Of a stretch of DNA of 64,000 bases, positions 29,003 to 37,319 are shown in pieces. The stretch is taken from contig NZ_CABFJY010000002.1 in the NCBI RefSeq assembly GCF_901687125.1, positions 1-64,000 of the forward strand, given 5' to 3'. Each line of letters starts with the position of its first letter. Within the stretch, counting starts at the first letter, position 1. Made by a program: the position numbers and the translations under genes. The notes beneath the pieces are model-generated. The model had not been told where the DNA came from, made no database searches, and was given only the letters and a program-made list of their open reading frames with translations. The DNA is from Actinobacillus vicugnae (GTDB lineage: Bacteria; Pseudomonadota; Gammaproteobacteria; Enterobacterales; Pasteurellaceae).

Positions 29003-29281
29003 ATGATTCTCTCATTTAAGCATAAAGGGCTTGAGATATTTTATCTTACAGGAAATACAGCTGGGATTATCGTTGCGCATCAAGCAAAATTAAAAAGGAT
29101 TTTAGCCAGGCTGGACAGCGCTAAAACGGCACAAGATATGAATATTCCTGGCTGGAACTTACACTCTCTGACAGGCGATCTGAAAAATCACTGGTCAGTA
29201 AAAGTAAATGCAAATTGGCGAATTACTTTTAAATTAACCAATGGGTATGCTGAGGTTATTAACTACCAAGATTATCACTAG
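29003..29281 (+). CDS. higB: HigB-family mRNA interferase toxin
   Basis: 92 residues, RelE-fold HigB (plasmid killer) family. Typical features are the start [14 protein letters not shown], the central [20 protein letters not shown] and the C-terminal [21 protein letters not shown], which carries the catalytic basic and aromatic residues. It would cleave ribosome-bound mRNA. GAGGAAA precedes the ATG. higA follows by 8 bp, the inverted toxin-first order of hig loci. Confidence 0.9.
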   Translation: MILSFKHKGLEIFYLTGNTAGIIVAHQAKLKRILARLDSAKTAQDMNIPGWNLHSLTGDLKNHWSVKVNANWRITFKLTNGYAEVINYQDYH

Positions 29282-29289
29282 GGGAAATT

Positions 29290-29586
29290 ATGAGAATGCA
29301 CGCTCCACCGCATCCCGCAGAAATTTTAAGAGAAGATATTCTACCCACGCTAGGGCTGACTGTTACAGAAGCTGCCAAACAGCTAGGTGTGAACAGAGTC
29401 ACCCTCTCACGATTACTGAATGAAAAAGCGGGAATCAGCGCAGAAATGGCAATCCGCTTACACGCTTGGCTGGGCGAAAACAGCCCAACACCAGAAAGCT
29501 GGCTACACCAACAAGCCAATTACGATTTATGGCAAGCCCAACAAAAACCCATGCCATTTATCCGAAGTGTATCAATCAGTTTATAA
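29290..29586 (+). CDS. higA: HigA-family HTH antitoxin
   Basis: 98 residues, VapI/HigA family XRE protein. It begins with [17 protein letters not shown], the usual HigA opening. The HTH is [20 protein letters not shown], followed by [14 protein letters not shown]. It should neutralise HigB and bind the palindrome upstream of higB. The gene ends just before an inverted uptake-sequence hairpin. Confidence 0.92.
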   Translation: MRMHAPPHPAEILREDILPTLGLTVTEAAKQLGVNRVTLSRLLNEKAGISAEMAIRLHAWLGENSPTPESWLHQQANYDLWQAQQKPMPFIRSVSISL

Positions 29587-29588
29587 AT

Positions 29589-29646
29589 ACAAACGGTTAA
29601 ATTCCCTAAACTTTTTGCAAATTTTTAAGGGTATTTGACCGCTTGT
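29589..29646. terminator. Inverted uptake-sequence hairpin after higBA
   Basis: ACAAACGGTTAAATTCCCT pairs imperfectly with AGGGTATTTGACCGCTTGT across an A/T-rich loop, followed by TTGTT. Its loop (TTTTTGCAAATTTTTAA) matches that of the 28687-28744 terminator, so the two hairpins are related copies. Confidence 0.7.
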
Positions 29647-29770
29647 TTGTTCCCAATTCCTACTAGTCAGGCATATCCCACACTCCCATCCAAACCATTT
29701 TAGTTGATTTTTTAAGCTGTTATGTTATTTTGTATCTACTAAAAAACATTTGTATATACAGGAGCAAATT

Positions 29771-30010
29771 ATGATGACAAAAGTATTCCGTAGCGGTAAT
29801 AGTCAAGCGGTTCGAATTCCTGCAAACTTTCGTTTAGATGTGGATACGGTAGAAATTTTGCATGGCGAAAATGGCGATATTATTTTGCGCCCATTCAAAC
29901 CCAAAGTTGATATTTCATTTCTTGATTTATTTTCAGATTTTGATGACGATTTTATTCAAGCACTAGAAAATCGAGATATTGAGCCACCACAAGAGCGAGA
30001 AGATCTATAA
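29771..30010 (+). CDS. vapB: VapB-type antitoxin (AbrB/MazE fold)
   Basis: 79 residues from the ATG at 29771, with AGGAG 8 nt upstream. The SpoVT/AbrB DNA-binding domain is MTKVFRSGNSQAVRIP with DTVEILHGENGDIILRP. An acidic C-terminal tail (SDFDDDFIQALENRDIEPP) would wrap the toxin. The palindrome TGTATATACA (29751-29760) just upstream is a possible binding site. The gap to vapC is 5 bp. Confidence 0.9.
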   Translation: MMTKVFRSGNSQAVRIPANFRLDVDTVEILHGENGDIILRPFKPKVDISFLDLFSDFDDDFIQALENRDIEPPQEREDL

Positions 30011-30015
30011 TTTAT

Positions 30016-30411
30016 ATGCTCGACACCAATATTTTGATTTATTTAATGAAAAATAAACCGCTTGCAGTCGCACAACGTGTTGCAAAACTTGTGCCGCAAG
30101 ATCAACTGGTTATGAGCTTTATTACTTATGCAGAGCTACTTAAAGGTGCAAATGGCAGTGCAAATACACAAAAAGCCTTTGAAAAAATTGCCCAGATCAC
30201 CAAGCGAATTTCCGTTATTTATCCGACAGATAAAATCTGTGAACACTATGGCTTATGGTCAAATCACTTAAAACAGCAAGGCACACCTATTGGTAGCAAC
30301 GATCTATGGATTGCTTGCCATGCCTTAGCCGTTAATGCCGTTTTAGTGACACATAATGTGAAAGAATTTCAGCGAATTACTGATTTAAATTGGCAGGATT
30401 GGACGGTTTAA
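30016..30411 (+). CDS. vapC: VapC PIN-domain ribonuclease toxin
   Basis: 131 residues. PIN acidic residues are D3 (MLDTNILIY), E40 (ITYAELLKG) and D96 (GSNDLWIACHAL), with N114 in VTHNVKEF. VapC toxins cleave specific RNAs, often initiator tRNA in enterobacteria. It is cotranscribed with vapB and is the third toxin-antitoxin pair in 5.4 kb. Confidence 0.93.
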   Translation: MLDTNILIYLMKNKPLAVAQRVAKLVPQDQLVMSFITYAELLKGANGSANTQKAFEKIAQITKRISVIYPTDKICEHYGLWSNHLKQQGTPIGSNDLWIACHALAVNAVLVTHNVKEFQRITDLNWQDWTV

Positions 30412-30677
30412 AATTGCTAAAAATATTAGAAATTTTACCGCTTGTTTTTTATTCCCTGTTACCAATTCCTAGAAAGGATAGCGCTCGTCTCTGACCATAA
30501 CTGTTCGAAACATTAAAAAGCTAACCATTCCCCTTTCCCGTTTACGGGAGAAGGTGGAGAAAATCCATAGGATTTTCGGAGGGAGAGGGGAAGCCCCAGT
30601 AAATTTAATGCTTCGAACTCTTATGGGTGTACGGTGGGTGACTGCGAAATCCTTAGGAAATTCGACCGCTTGTCACC

Positions 30678-30852
30678 AATCACTATCGCAATCAAATCTC
30701 CCCTAACCCCTCTTTTCTAAAGAGGGGGATTTCCTTTAAATATTAACAAATTATGATATTTCGATTCTTATGGACTGGAACAGAGGCGAGCCACAAAGTG
30801 GCTCACTAGGCTCGTAGATCCTCGTAACCACGTACGGCTCGTGCGTGGGGGG
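30678..30852 (-). repeat. Dispersed structured repeat, copy B (inverse of copy A)
   Basis: Its reverse complement aligns with 15774-15943 along nearly its full length. Shared blocks include CGCACGAGCCG, GAGCCACTTTGTGGCTC, TTGTTAATATTTAA and AGAAAAGAGGGGTTAGGGGA. It lies inside the 501-bp element. The two copies are inverted and about 15 kb apart. Confidence 0.75.
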
Positions 30853-30864
30853 ACATCGTTGAGG

Positions 30865-30888
30865 GTAGGGGGTGTTTGCTAACGCACC
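30865..30888 (+). repeat. Small GTAG-headed palindromic repeat (family 2), copy b
   Basis: GTAGGGGGTG, TTTGCTAA, CGCACC: a degenerate relative of 5645-5670, sharing the TTTGCTAACGCACC core. It lies inside the 501-bp element. Confidence 0.5.
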
Positions 30889-31063
30889 ATTTTCTTTACA
30901 CTCTCGCCCTTCGGGCACTCTCTCCCGCGAGCGGGAGAGAGGACGCTTCAGTAAATTTAAATGTTTCGAATAGTTATGGTCTTTGACGAGTGCTTATATA
31001 AACTCATCAAGATTAAAAATACAGCCCCCGTCAGGAGACGGGCACTATCGGGAGGACAACCTT

Positions 31064-31343
31064 TTATTTCCTTTTTCCTATTAAAGCAGCTATAGTAAGA
31101 ATTGCTCCTCCCACCATTGATACCTTATTTGGAAGATCATTTGTACAATTTGGACATAATTCATCATCCCACATATCGCCCCCCCTTCGCATAATTATTA
31201 CAACTTGGGGTTCTACACACATAAATAATATGATTACAATCAGGATATTTACATTTATCCCGACGAATATAATTATATTCAATAATTTTAGCAGTAATAG
31301 AATTACTACAAAAAGGGCATAAGCCTCTTGCTTTAATCGCCAT
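31064..31343 (-). pseudogene. Small zinc-ribbon protein with C-terminal membrane segment, split at a G7 tract
   Basis: From the ATG at 31343 the frame gives 59 residues with Cys pairs at 9/12 (CPFC), 31/36 and 43/48, then stops at 31164. The next frame continues with MWDDELCPNCTNDLP and a hydrophobic tail (VGGAILTIAALIGKRK) to 31064. The frames meet at a run of seven G (minus strand; C7 at 31189-31195). Removing one G joins them into about 92 residues with four Cys pairs and one membrane segment. It could be a real frameshift, a phase-variable tract or a sequencing error. It follows the ATP-grasp gene by 60 bp. Its function is unknown. Confidence 0.65.
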
Positions 31344-31403
31344 AGTTATTTACATAAACCCTAAAAAAATTACCATCGAGTATATTATTCACATAAAATA
31401 TTT

Positions 31404-32373
31404 TTATTCATTAGAAATTCTATGCTTCAAAAATTTAGCAATTCCCTTACTAATTTCTAGTCCTATTGATAACTCTATCCACATATATTTACCAAATGGA
31501 TTCACATCTAAAACCCAAAATTCATTATATTGATCCATACAGAGATCTAAACACGCATAATCTAGCCCAAAAGATTTCACGAGATTTATTAGCTTTAGAT
31601 TTAATTCATCAGGTAATTCATATATCGAGTGCTTTGTATTTGGTAATATCATATATTCGCCAATCAATATTCCCAATACTAGAAGAACTAGCATCAATTT
31701 TACAACTAAGTATTTGATCGCCTATAACAATAGCCCTAACGTCAAACTGCTTATTAATTTTCTCTTGTAAAAATAGTGGACATTCGTTTTGGGTTTCAAA
31801 ACTCTCAAATTGTTCTTTATTGACTTTATCCACTAATAGCATTGTCTGTTGCCCATTATGCTCCAAATAAATTTGATGCATTGTTTTTAATACAACTTCT
31901 GAATGTTCAACAAAGAATCTATTAATTTCAGTTTTATAATTACTAATTAAAGAGTTAGGTGTATTTAATCCTGCACTCTTGGCATTTAAAAAGAAAGAAA
32001 TTTTACTTTGAGCAGAAAGTGATGTTCGTAGATTATTATTTACCCAAAATGCTGTTTTAGATAAATATTCATAGAAATCAAATAGTGATTCTCGCCAAGA
32101 AAAATACCAAAAATCTTTTTCGTTTGAGCTAATAAATCCTGTTCTTGCATATAATGGAGATAGACAAAATACAGCTTGAATTTCTGTAGAATCAATATTC
32201 AAATTGTTTTGCTTAATAATGAAACTATTAGAATCTGAATAATAAGAAAATTCTGTATTTAATAATGCTTCTTTTGAGACATCTAAAATAATAGACTTCT
32301 GATTGATTTCTGCTAATTCTGTTTGAATTGTAATTAAATGAGGATCATCAGAACTACCAATAAGTAAAATCAC
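31404..32373 (-). pseudogene. MvdC/MvdD-like ATP-grasp RiPP maturase, frameshifted
   Basis: The first frame (GTG at 32373 to 31618, 251 residues) holds the pre-ATP-grasp domain, FWYFSWRESLFD, FWVNNN and LNTPNSLISNY. It continues into the ATP-grasp core with VVLKTMHQIYLEHNG, LFLQEKINKQFDVRAIVIGD and DWRIYDIT. The +1 frame (from about 31690 to 31404) supplies the missing end: YELPDELNLKL, FGLDYACLDLC and the metal-binding LDVNPFGKYMWIE. Joined by skipping one base in 31620-31690 they give about 322 residues, the usual length of graspetide ligases. These enzymes form ester or amide links between side chains of a precursor peptide. AAGGA precedes the GTG. Confidence 0.8.
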
Positions 32374-32390
32374 AGTGCTATCCTTATAAC

Positions 32391-32415
32391 AAGAGGCTAA
32401 AAGTTTTAGCCTCTT
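32391..32415. terminator. Hairpin between precursor and maturase genes (attenuator-like)
   Basis: AAGAGGCTAAAA and TTTTAGCCTCTT are perfect inverses separated by one base, allowing a stem of 9-10 bp. It lies between the precursor stop (32431) and the ATP-grasp start (32373). No strong T run follows on the minus strand. A partial terminator or mRNA-stability element would keep precursor mRNA in excess over enzyme mRNA; this role is inference. Confidence 0.5.
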
Positions 32416-32430
32416 TCTAATAAAAAAATA

Positions 32431-32589
32431 CTATTCGTTTGTATAATCATCTGCCTGATTTTTACCACTAAACGTAGCTGTTTTTATTGCAGTGTCCTTT
32501 AAATAATGTTCAGGCTTCCAAGTCCATTCTTGGTTAAAATCAACTTCTGGATTTTCTTTTAAAAAATTTAATGAAAATGCTTTTTCCAT
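32431..32589 (-). CDS. Candidate graspetide precursor peptide (52 aa)
   Basis: The ATG at 32589 has AGGAAG 7 nt upstream, a better ribosome-binding site than most genes nearby. The 52-residue product opens MEKAFSLNFLKENPEVDFNQ, a leader-like stretch. It then has an aromatic segment (EWTWKPEHYL) and a C-terminal part rich in hydroxyl, Lys and acidic residues (KDTAIKTATF, then SGKNQADDYTNE). Thr/Ser/Lys donors with Asp/Glu acceptors are what ATP-grasp ligases cross-link. It has no double-glycine motif. It lies directly upstream of the maturase on the same strand. It is not a microviridin: the TxKYPSD and PFFARFL motifs are absent. Confidence 0.65.
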   Translation of the reverse strand: MEKAFSLNFLKENPEVDFNQEWTWKPEHYLKDTAIKTATFSGKNQADDYTNE

Positions 32590-32797
32590 TATTTCTTCCT
32601 ATAACAAAATATAATAAAAATCATCTATGAGCATAACCCATTGAAAAATAATGAGAATTTATACACACAAAAAATAAAACCACTTGACAAATTCCAACAA
32701 ATGGTTTTCAAGCATTCTAGCCTGTCAATAGACTATGTGTGAAAATAAAAAGAACAACCCAAAAATTCTTAATCTTTCTATACTAATTCTTATAATA

Positions 32798-32819
32798 GAT
32801 GGGCTAACGCCCATCCTAC
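32798..32819 (-). repeat. Small GTAG-headed palindromic repeat (family 2), copy c
   Basis: On the minus strand it reads GTAGGATGGGCGTTAGCCCATC, a GTAG head on a perfect 7-bp hairpin (GATGGGC/GCCCATC). It is related to 5645-5670 and 30865-30888. It lies between the rpoC terminator and the graspetide-like locus. The rest of the 325-bp gap (32590-32914) holds only A/T-rich upstream sequence of the precursor gene and the rpoC terminator. Confidence 0.6.
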
Positions 32820-32837
32820 CGTGCACTAAACAAACAA

Positions 32838-32873
32838 AAAGCCCCCAGAACTCACTAGTTCTGGGGGCTTTAT
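32838..32873 (-). terminator. Rho-independent terminator of rplJL-rpoBC
   Basis: A 15-bp stem, AAAGCCCCCAGAACT with AGTTCTGGGGGCTTT, and a 4-nt loop, 42 bp after the rpoC stop. On the minus strand it is followed by TTTTGTTTGTTT. It is the strongest terminator in the window. Confidence 0.95.
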
Positions 32874-32914
32874 TTTTTCTATCTATCGGTGGACAATAAT
32901 ATCCACCTTACGAA

Positions 32915-35900
32915 TTACTCTTCATCACCTGCATTTAATAATGCTGCAAGGCTTTGAGTTGCGTCGTCTGCGACGAATTCGAATTCTGCTTCGATATCTG
33001 CATCGCTTGCGAATACGTTAGTCGAAGCCTGTGCAATTGGTGCTTCAAAAGCGACCGCTTGTTCTTGTTGGCTACGTTTTTTCGCACGTGCTTGGTGATA
33101 TGCGAAACCCGTACCCGCTGGGATTAAACGACCTACAATTACGTTCTCTTTCAAGCCACGTAATTCGTCACGTTTACCTGCAACTGCGGCTTCGGTAAGC
33201 ACACGTGTTGTTTCTTGGAACGATGCTGCTGAGATAAATGACTCCGTTGCAAGAGAGGCTTTGGTAATACCAAGTAACTCACGTTCAAACTCAACAAGTG
33301 GTTTGCCTTCTTCTGCACGTTTGCGGTTTGCAATTTTCACACGTGCCACTTCAACTTGTTCCCCTTCGAGGAATTCGCTGTCGTATGCGTTAGTGATCAC
33401 TGCTTTACGTAACATTTGGCGAACGATAACTTCGATGTGTTTATCGTTAATTTTTACCCCTTGTAAGCGGTAAACTTCTTGTACTTCGTTTACGATGTAG
33501 TCTGTTACTGCATGAACGCCACGTAAACGTAAGATGTCATGCGGAGTTTCTGCACCATCAGAGATTACGTCACCACGTTGTACCATCTCGCCTTCGAATA
33601 CGTTGAGCTGACGCCATTTTGGAATCATTTCTTCGAATGCTTCACCTTCTGCTGGTGTAATCACTAAACGACGTTTACCTTTTGTTTCTTTACCGAATGA
33701 CACGATACCTGAAATTTCAGCAAGGATTGCTGGCTCTTTCGGTTTACGTGCTTCAAATAAATCTGCTACGCGTGGAAGACCACCGGTAATATCTTTAGTA
33801 CCCACAGATTCTTGTGGAATACGTGCTAATGCTTCACCAACTTCAATTGTTGCACCGTCGTCTAAGGTTACGATTGCTTTACCTGGTAAGAAGTATTGCG
33901 CTGCCACATCTGTACCTGGGATTAAGATATCGTTACCTTGCGCATCCACTAAGCGTAATGCTGGACGTAAGTCTTTACCTGCGGTTGCACGTTCACCCAC
34001 ATCTTGCACCACGATAGATGATAAACCTGTTAATTCGTCGGTTTGACGAGTAACGGTTAAGCCATCTACAATATCGCTGAATTGGATACGACCGCTTACC
34101 TCTGAGATAACTGGCATGGTATGCGGATCCCAGTTAGCAACCACTTCGCCTACTGCAACTTCTGCACCGTCGTTTTTAGAAAGCACTGCACCGTAAGGTA
34201 CTTTATAGTTTTCTTTGGTACGACCGAAGGTGTCGATTACAGTTAATTCTGTGTTACGAGAAGTTAAGACGATTTTGCCTTCTTTGTTCGTTACAAATTT
34301 AGCGTTGGTTAATTTAATCGTACCTGCGTTTTTCACTTGGATGCTAGATTCTTTTGCTGCCGCAGAAGCCGCACCACCGATATGGAACGTACGCATGGTT
34401 AACTGTGTACCTGGTTCACCGATTGATTGTGCCGCAATAACACCTACTGCTTCACCTTGGTTGATCAGGTGACCACGCGCTAGGTCACGACCGTAACATT
34501 TCGCACACACACCGAAGTCTGTGTTACAGGTTACTACTGAACGTACTTTGATTACGTCCACAGATTCCGCATCAATCACATCACACCATTTCTCATCAAT
34601 TAAGGTGTTACGTGGAATTAATACTTCTTCTGTACCTGGTTTTAATACGTCTTCTGCAACTACACGACCTAATACACGATCACGTAATGCTTCTTTAACA
34701 TCACCACCTTCGATTAATGGGGTCATCACGATACCTTCGTGTGTACCACAGTCATCTTCAGTGATGACTAAGTCTTGTGCTACGTCTACTAAACGACGAG
34801 TTAAGTAACCTGAGTTCGCAGTTTTTAATGCGGTATCCGCAAGACCTTTACGCGCACCGTGGGTTGAAATAAAGTACTGAAGAACGTTCAGACCTTCACG
34901 GAAGTTTGCGGTAATCGGTGTTTCGATAATCGAGCCGTCTGGACGAGCCATAAGACCACGCATACCTGCTAACTGACGAATCTGAGCTGCAGAACCACGC
35001 GCACCCGAGTCAGCCATCATAAAGATACTGTTAAATGACGCTTGTTTTTCTGGGTTACCTTCACGGTTGATTACTTCTTCCGTTGAAAGGTTTTCCATCA
35101 TTGCTTTTGCAACACGTTCGTTTGCAGCCGCCCAAATATCAATTACTTTATTATAACGTTCGCCTGCAGTCACAAGACCTGAGTTAAATTGTTCTTGAAT
35201 CTCTGCAACTTCTGCTTCTGCTGCGCGGATAATTTCATTTTTCTGCACTGGGATTACCATATCATCGATACCAACTGACGCACCTGAACGAGCAGCGTAT
35301 GCGAAACCTGTGTACATGATTTGGTCAGCAAGAATAACAGATTCTTTTAAACCTAAACGGCGGTAGCTTTCGTTGATTAATTTCGAAATCGCTTTTTTAC
35401 CTAACGTTTGGTTGAACACTTTAAATGGCATACCTTTTGGCGCGATCATCCATAAGATTGAACGGCCGATAGTGGTATCCACTAAGTTCGTTTCTTCAAC
35501 TAATTCACCTGCTTCATTTTTCACATGTTCAGTAATACGAACTTTAACGCGTGCGTGTAATTCAGCTTGACCTGTACGGTATGCTTTTTCCGCTTCACGT
35601 GGGTCAAGGAAGTACATTCCTTCACCTTTCGCATTTACTTTTTCACGAGTCATGTAGTAAAGACCTAATACAACGTCCTGAGAAGGAACGATAATTGGGT
35701 CACCACTTGCTGGTGAAAGTACGTTATTGGTTGACATCATTAACGCACGCGCTTCTAACTGCGCTTCAAGCGTTAATGGTACGTGTACCGCCATTTGGTC
35801 ACCATCGAAGTCCGCGTTGAATGCCGCACAAACAAGTGGGTGTAACTGGATTGCTTTACCTTCGATTAATAACGGTTCAAACGCTTGGATACCCAAACGG

Positions 35901-37192
35901 TGAAGGGTTGGCGCACGGTTTAATAAAATTGGGTGTTCGCGAATAACTTCCGCAAGGATATCCCATACGATAGGTTCTTCACGCTCAACCATTTTCTTCG
36001 CAGCTTTGATTGTTGAAGCAATGCCACGAGATTCTAATTTAGAGTAAATAAATGGACGGAATAATTCCAATGCCATTTTTTTCGGTAAACCACATTGGTG
36101 GAGGTGTAAGTAAGGACCTACGGTAATTACCGAACGACCTGAATAATCCACACGTTTACCTAATAAGTTCTGACGGAAACGACCTTGTTTACCCTTGATC
36201 ATATCAGCAAGAGATTTTAATGGGCGTTTGTTCGAACCTGTAATCGCACGACCACGACGACCGTTATCTAATAACGCATCCACAGACTCTTGTAACATAC
36301 GTTTTTCGTTACGTACGATGATGTCTGGTGCTACTAAATCAAGTAAGCGTTTTAAACGGTTGTTACGGTTGATCACACGGCGATATAAATCGTTCAGATC
36401 TGAAGTCGCAAAACGACCACCATCAAGTGGCACTAATGGACGAAGATCTGGTGGAAGCACTGGTAATACTGTCATTACCATCCACTCTGGTTTGTTGCCA
36501 GATTGTTGGAATGCTTCAAGTAATTTCAAGCGTTTTGTGATTTTCTTACGTTTCGTTTCAGAGTTAGTTTCTTGTAACTCTTCACGCATCATTTCGCATT
36601 GGTGTTCTAAGTCCATATCACGTAATAGGGCTTGAATACCTTCCGCACCCATTTTCGCTTCAAACTCATCGCCCCAACGCTCTTCCGCTTCCCAGTACTG
36701 CTCTTCAGTTAATAACTGATTTTTTTCTAAATCAGTCATACCTGGTTCGGTAACTACGTATGATTCGAAATAAAGTACACGTTCGATATCACGTAAAGGC
36801 ATATCTAAGATTAAACCGATACGGGACGGAAGTGATTTTAAGAACCAAATGTGTGCTACTGGACACGCAAGTTCAATATGACCCATACGGTCACGACGTA
36901 CTTTAGTTTGGGTTACTTCAACGCCACATTTTTCACAAATCACACCACGGTGTTTTAAGCGTTTATATTTACCACAAAGACATTCATAATCTTTTACTGG
37001 ACCAAAAATACGTGCACAGAAAAGACCATCACGTTCAGGTTTAAAGGTACGATAGTTAATGGTTTCTGGTTTTTTTACTTCACCAAAAGACCATGAACGG
37101 ATTTTATCTGGTGATGCTAAACCAATTTTAATTACATCAAAATCATCGTTTGATTTTGATTGTGCTTTTAAAAACTTTACTAAGTCTTTCAC
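32915..37192 (-). CDS. rpoC: RNA polymerase subunit beta'
   Basis: 1425 residues, slightly longer than E. coli beta' (1407). The N-terminal zinc finger is [20 protein letters not shown]. The catalytic Mg motif [12 protein letters not shown] is present. The second zinc site includes CGTHEG and [19 protein letters not shown], and the trigger-loop region TMRTFHIGG is intact. The C-terminal tail is acidic with a short Ala-rich insert. It is the last gene of rplJ-rplL-rpoB-rpoC, 127 bp after rpoB. Confidence 0.99.
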   Translation of the reverse strand: MKDLVKFLKAQSKSNDDFDVIKIGLASPDKIRSWSFGEVKKPETINYRTFKPERDGLFCARIFGPVKDYECLCGKYKRLKHRGVICEKCGVEVTQTKVRRDRMGHIELACPVAHIWFLKSLPSRIGLILDMPLRDIERVLYFESYVVTEPGMTDLEKNQLLTEEQYWEAEERWGDEFEAKMGAEGIQALLRDMDLEHQCEMMREELQETNSETKRKKITKRLKLLEAFQQSGNKPEWMVMTVLPVLPPDLRPLVPLDGGRFATSDLNDLYRRVINRNNRLKRLLDLVAPDIIVRNEKRMLQESVDALLDNGRRGRAITGSNKRPLKSLADMIKGKQGRFRQNLLGKRVDYSGRSVITVGPYLHLHQCGLPKKMALELFRPFIYSKLESRGIASTIKAAKKMVEREEPIVWDILAEVIREHPILLNRAPTLHRLGIQAFEPLLIEGKAIQLHPLVCAAFNADFDGDQMAVHVPLTLEAQLEARALMMSTNNVLSPASGDPIIVPSQDVVLGLYYMTREKVNAKGEGMYFLDPREAEKAYRTGQAELHARVKVRITEHVKNEAGELVEETNLVDTTIGRSILWMIAPKGMPFKVFNQTLGKKAISKLINESYRRLGLKESVILADQIMYTGFAYAARSGASVGIDDMVIPVQKNEIIRAAEAEVAEIQEQFNSGLVTAGERYNKVIDIWAAANERVAKAMMENLSTEEVINREGNPEKQASFNSIFMMADSGARGSAAQIRQLAGMRGLMARPDGSIIETPITANFREGLNVLQYFISTHGARKGLADTALKTANSGYLTRRLVDVAQDLVITEDDCGTHEGIVMTPLIEGGDVKEALRDRVLGRVVAEDVLKPGTEEVLIPRNTLIDEKWCDVIDAESVDVIKVRSVVTCNTDFGVCAKCYGRDLARGHLINQGEAVGVIAAQSIGEPGTQLTMRTFHIGGAASAAAKESSIQVKNAGTIKLTNAKFVTNKEGKIVLTSRNTELTVIDTFGRTKENYKVPYGAVLSKNDGAEVAVGEVVANWDPHTMPVISEVSGRIQFSDIVDGLTVTRQTDELTGLSSIVVQDVGERATAGKDLRPALRLVDAQGNDILIPGTDVAAQYFLPGKAIVTLDDGATIEVGEALARIPQESVGTKDITGGLPRVADLFEARKPKEPAILAEISGIVSFGKETKGKRRLVITPAEGEAFEEMIPKWRQLNVFEGEMVQRGDVISDGAETPHDILRLRGVHAVTDYIVNEVQEVYRLQGVKINDKHIEVIVRQMLRKAVITNAYDSEFLEGEQVEVARVKIANRKRAEEGKPLVEFERELLGITKASLATESFISAASFQETTRVLTEAAVAGKRDELRGLKENVIVGRLIPAGTGFAYHQARAKKRSQQEQAVAFEAPIAQASTNVFASDADIEAEFEFVADDATQSLAALLNAGDEE

Positions 37193-37262
37193 TTTTTGCC
37201 CCTAGTGAGGAATTAAAGTTTTGCTTAAAGCGCAAGGCTTTAAACGAGGAAATCTATTTTTT

Positions 37263-37308
37263 ACAAGCGGTCAAATTTCGCAAAATTTTTACTAAATTCA
37301 ACCGCTTG
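37263..37308. repeat. Inverted uptake-sequence pair between rpoB and rpoC
   Basis: ACAAGCGGTCAAATTT and the inverse AATTCAACCGCTTGA can fold in the rpoB-rpoC gap. There is no long T run, so full termination is unlikely. It may be a partial attenuator or simply an uptake signal. Confidence 0.6.
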
Positions 37309-37319
37309 AAGGCTGACGA

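Larger units (their letters stand above)
30487..30987. mobile_element. 501-bp non-coding element with terminal inverted repeats
   Basis: The ends are 28-bp inverted repeats (left 30487-30514, right 30960-30987) agreeing at 24 of 28 positions. Both read GACCATAACT then TTCGAAACATT. The inside is non-coding and mosaic: a long C/T-G/A palindrome (30527-30595), a third partial end-like sequence (30599-30627), an uptake sequence, repeat B (30678-30852), a GTAG-headed hairpin (30865-30888) and a CTCTCCCGC/GCGGGAGAG hairpin (30920-30942). The size and lack of a transposase suggest a MITE-like passenger. Confidence 0.6.
30438..31055 (+). repeat. Dispersed repeat C, second copy, interrupted
   Basis: The left part (30438-30486, ending GATAGCGCTC) and right part (30989-31055, AGTGCTTATA to the CCCGTC-AGGA-GACGGG hairpin) together match the intact copy at 28736-28855. 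The 502 bp between them are an insertion in this copy. The only extra base at the junction is a G, and no clear target duplication is visible. Confidence 0.7.

Noticed and set aside
25019-30411. Prophage remnant around the toxin-antitoxin genes
   Set aside because: There is no integrase, structural, lysis or phage regulatory gene in the interval.
30412-31063. CRISPR array in the repeat-rich gap
   Set aside because: The repeats are palindromic, of different lengths and irregularly spaced. There are no regular direct repeats with unique spacers and no cas genes.
31241-31282. N-terminal extension of the 72-residue frame covering the zinc-ribbon gene
   Set aside because: That part of the frame is out of phase with the cysteine-rich frame starting at 31343. 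The Cys pairs show that the latter is the real upstream frame.
36195-36635. 146-residue plus-strand ORF inside rpoC
   Set aside because: It is antisense to the conserved beta' coding sequence.
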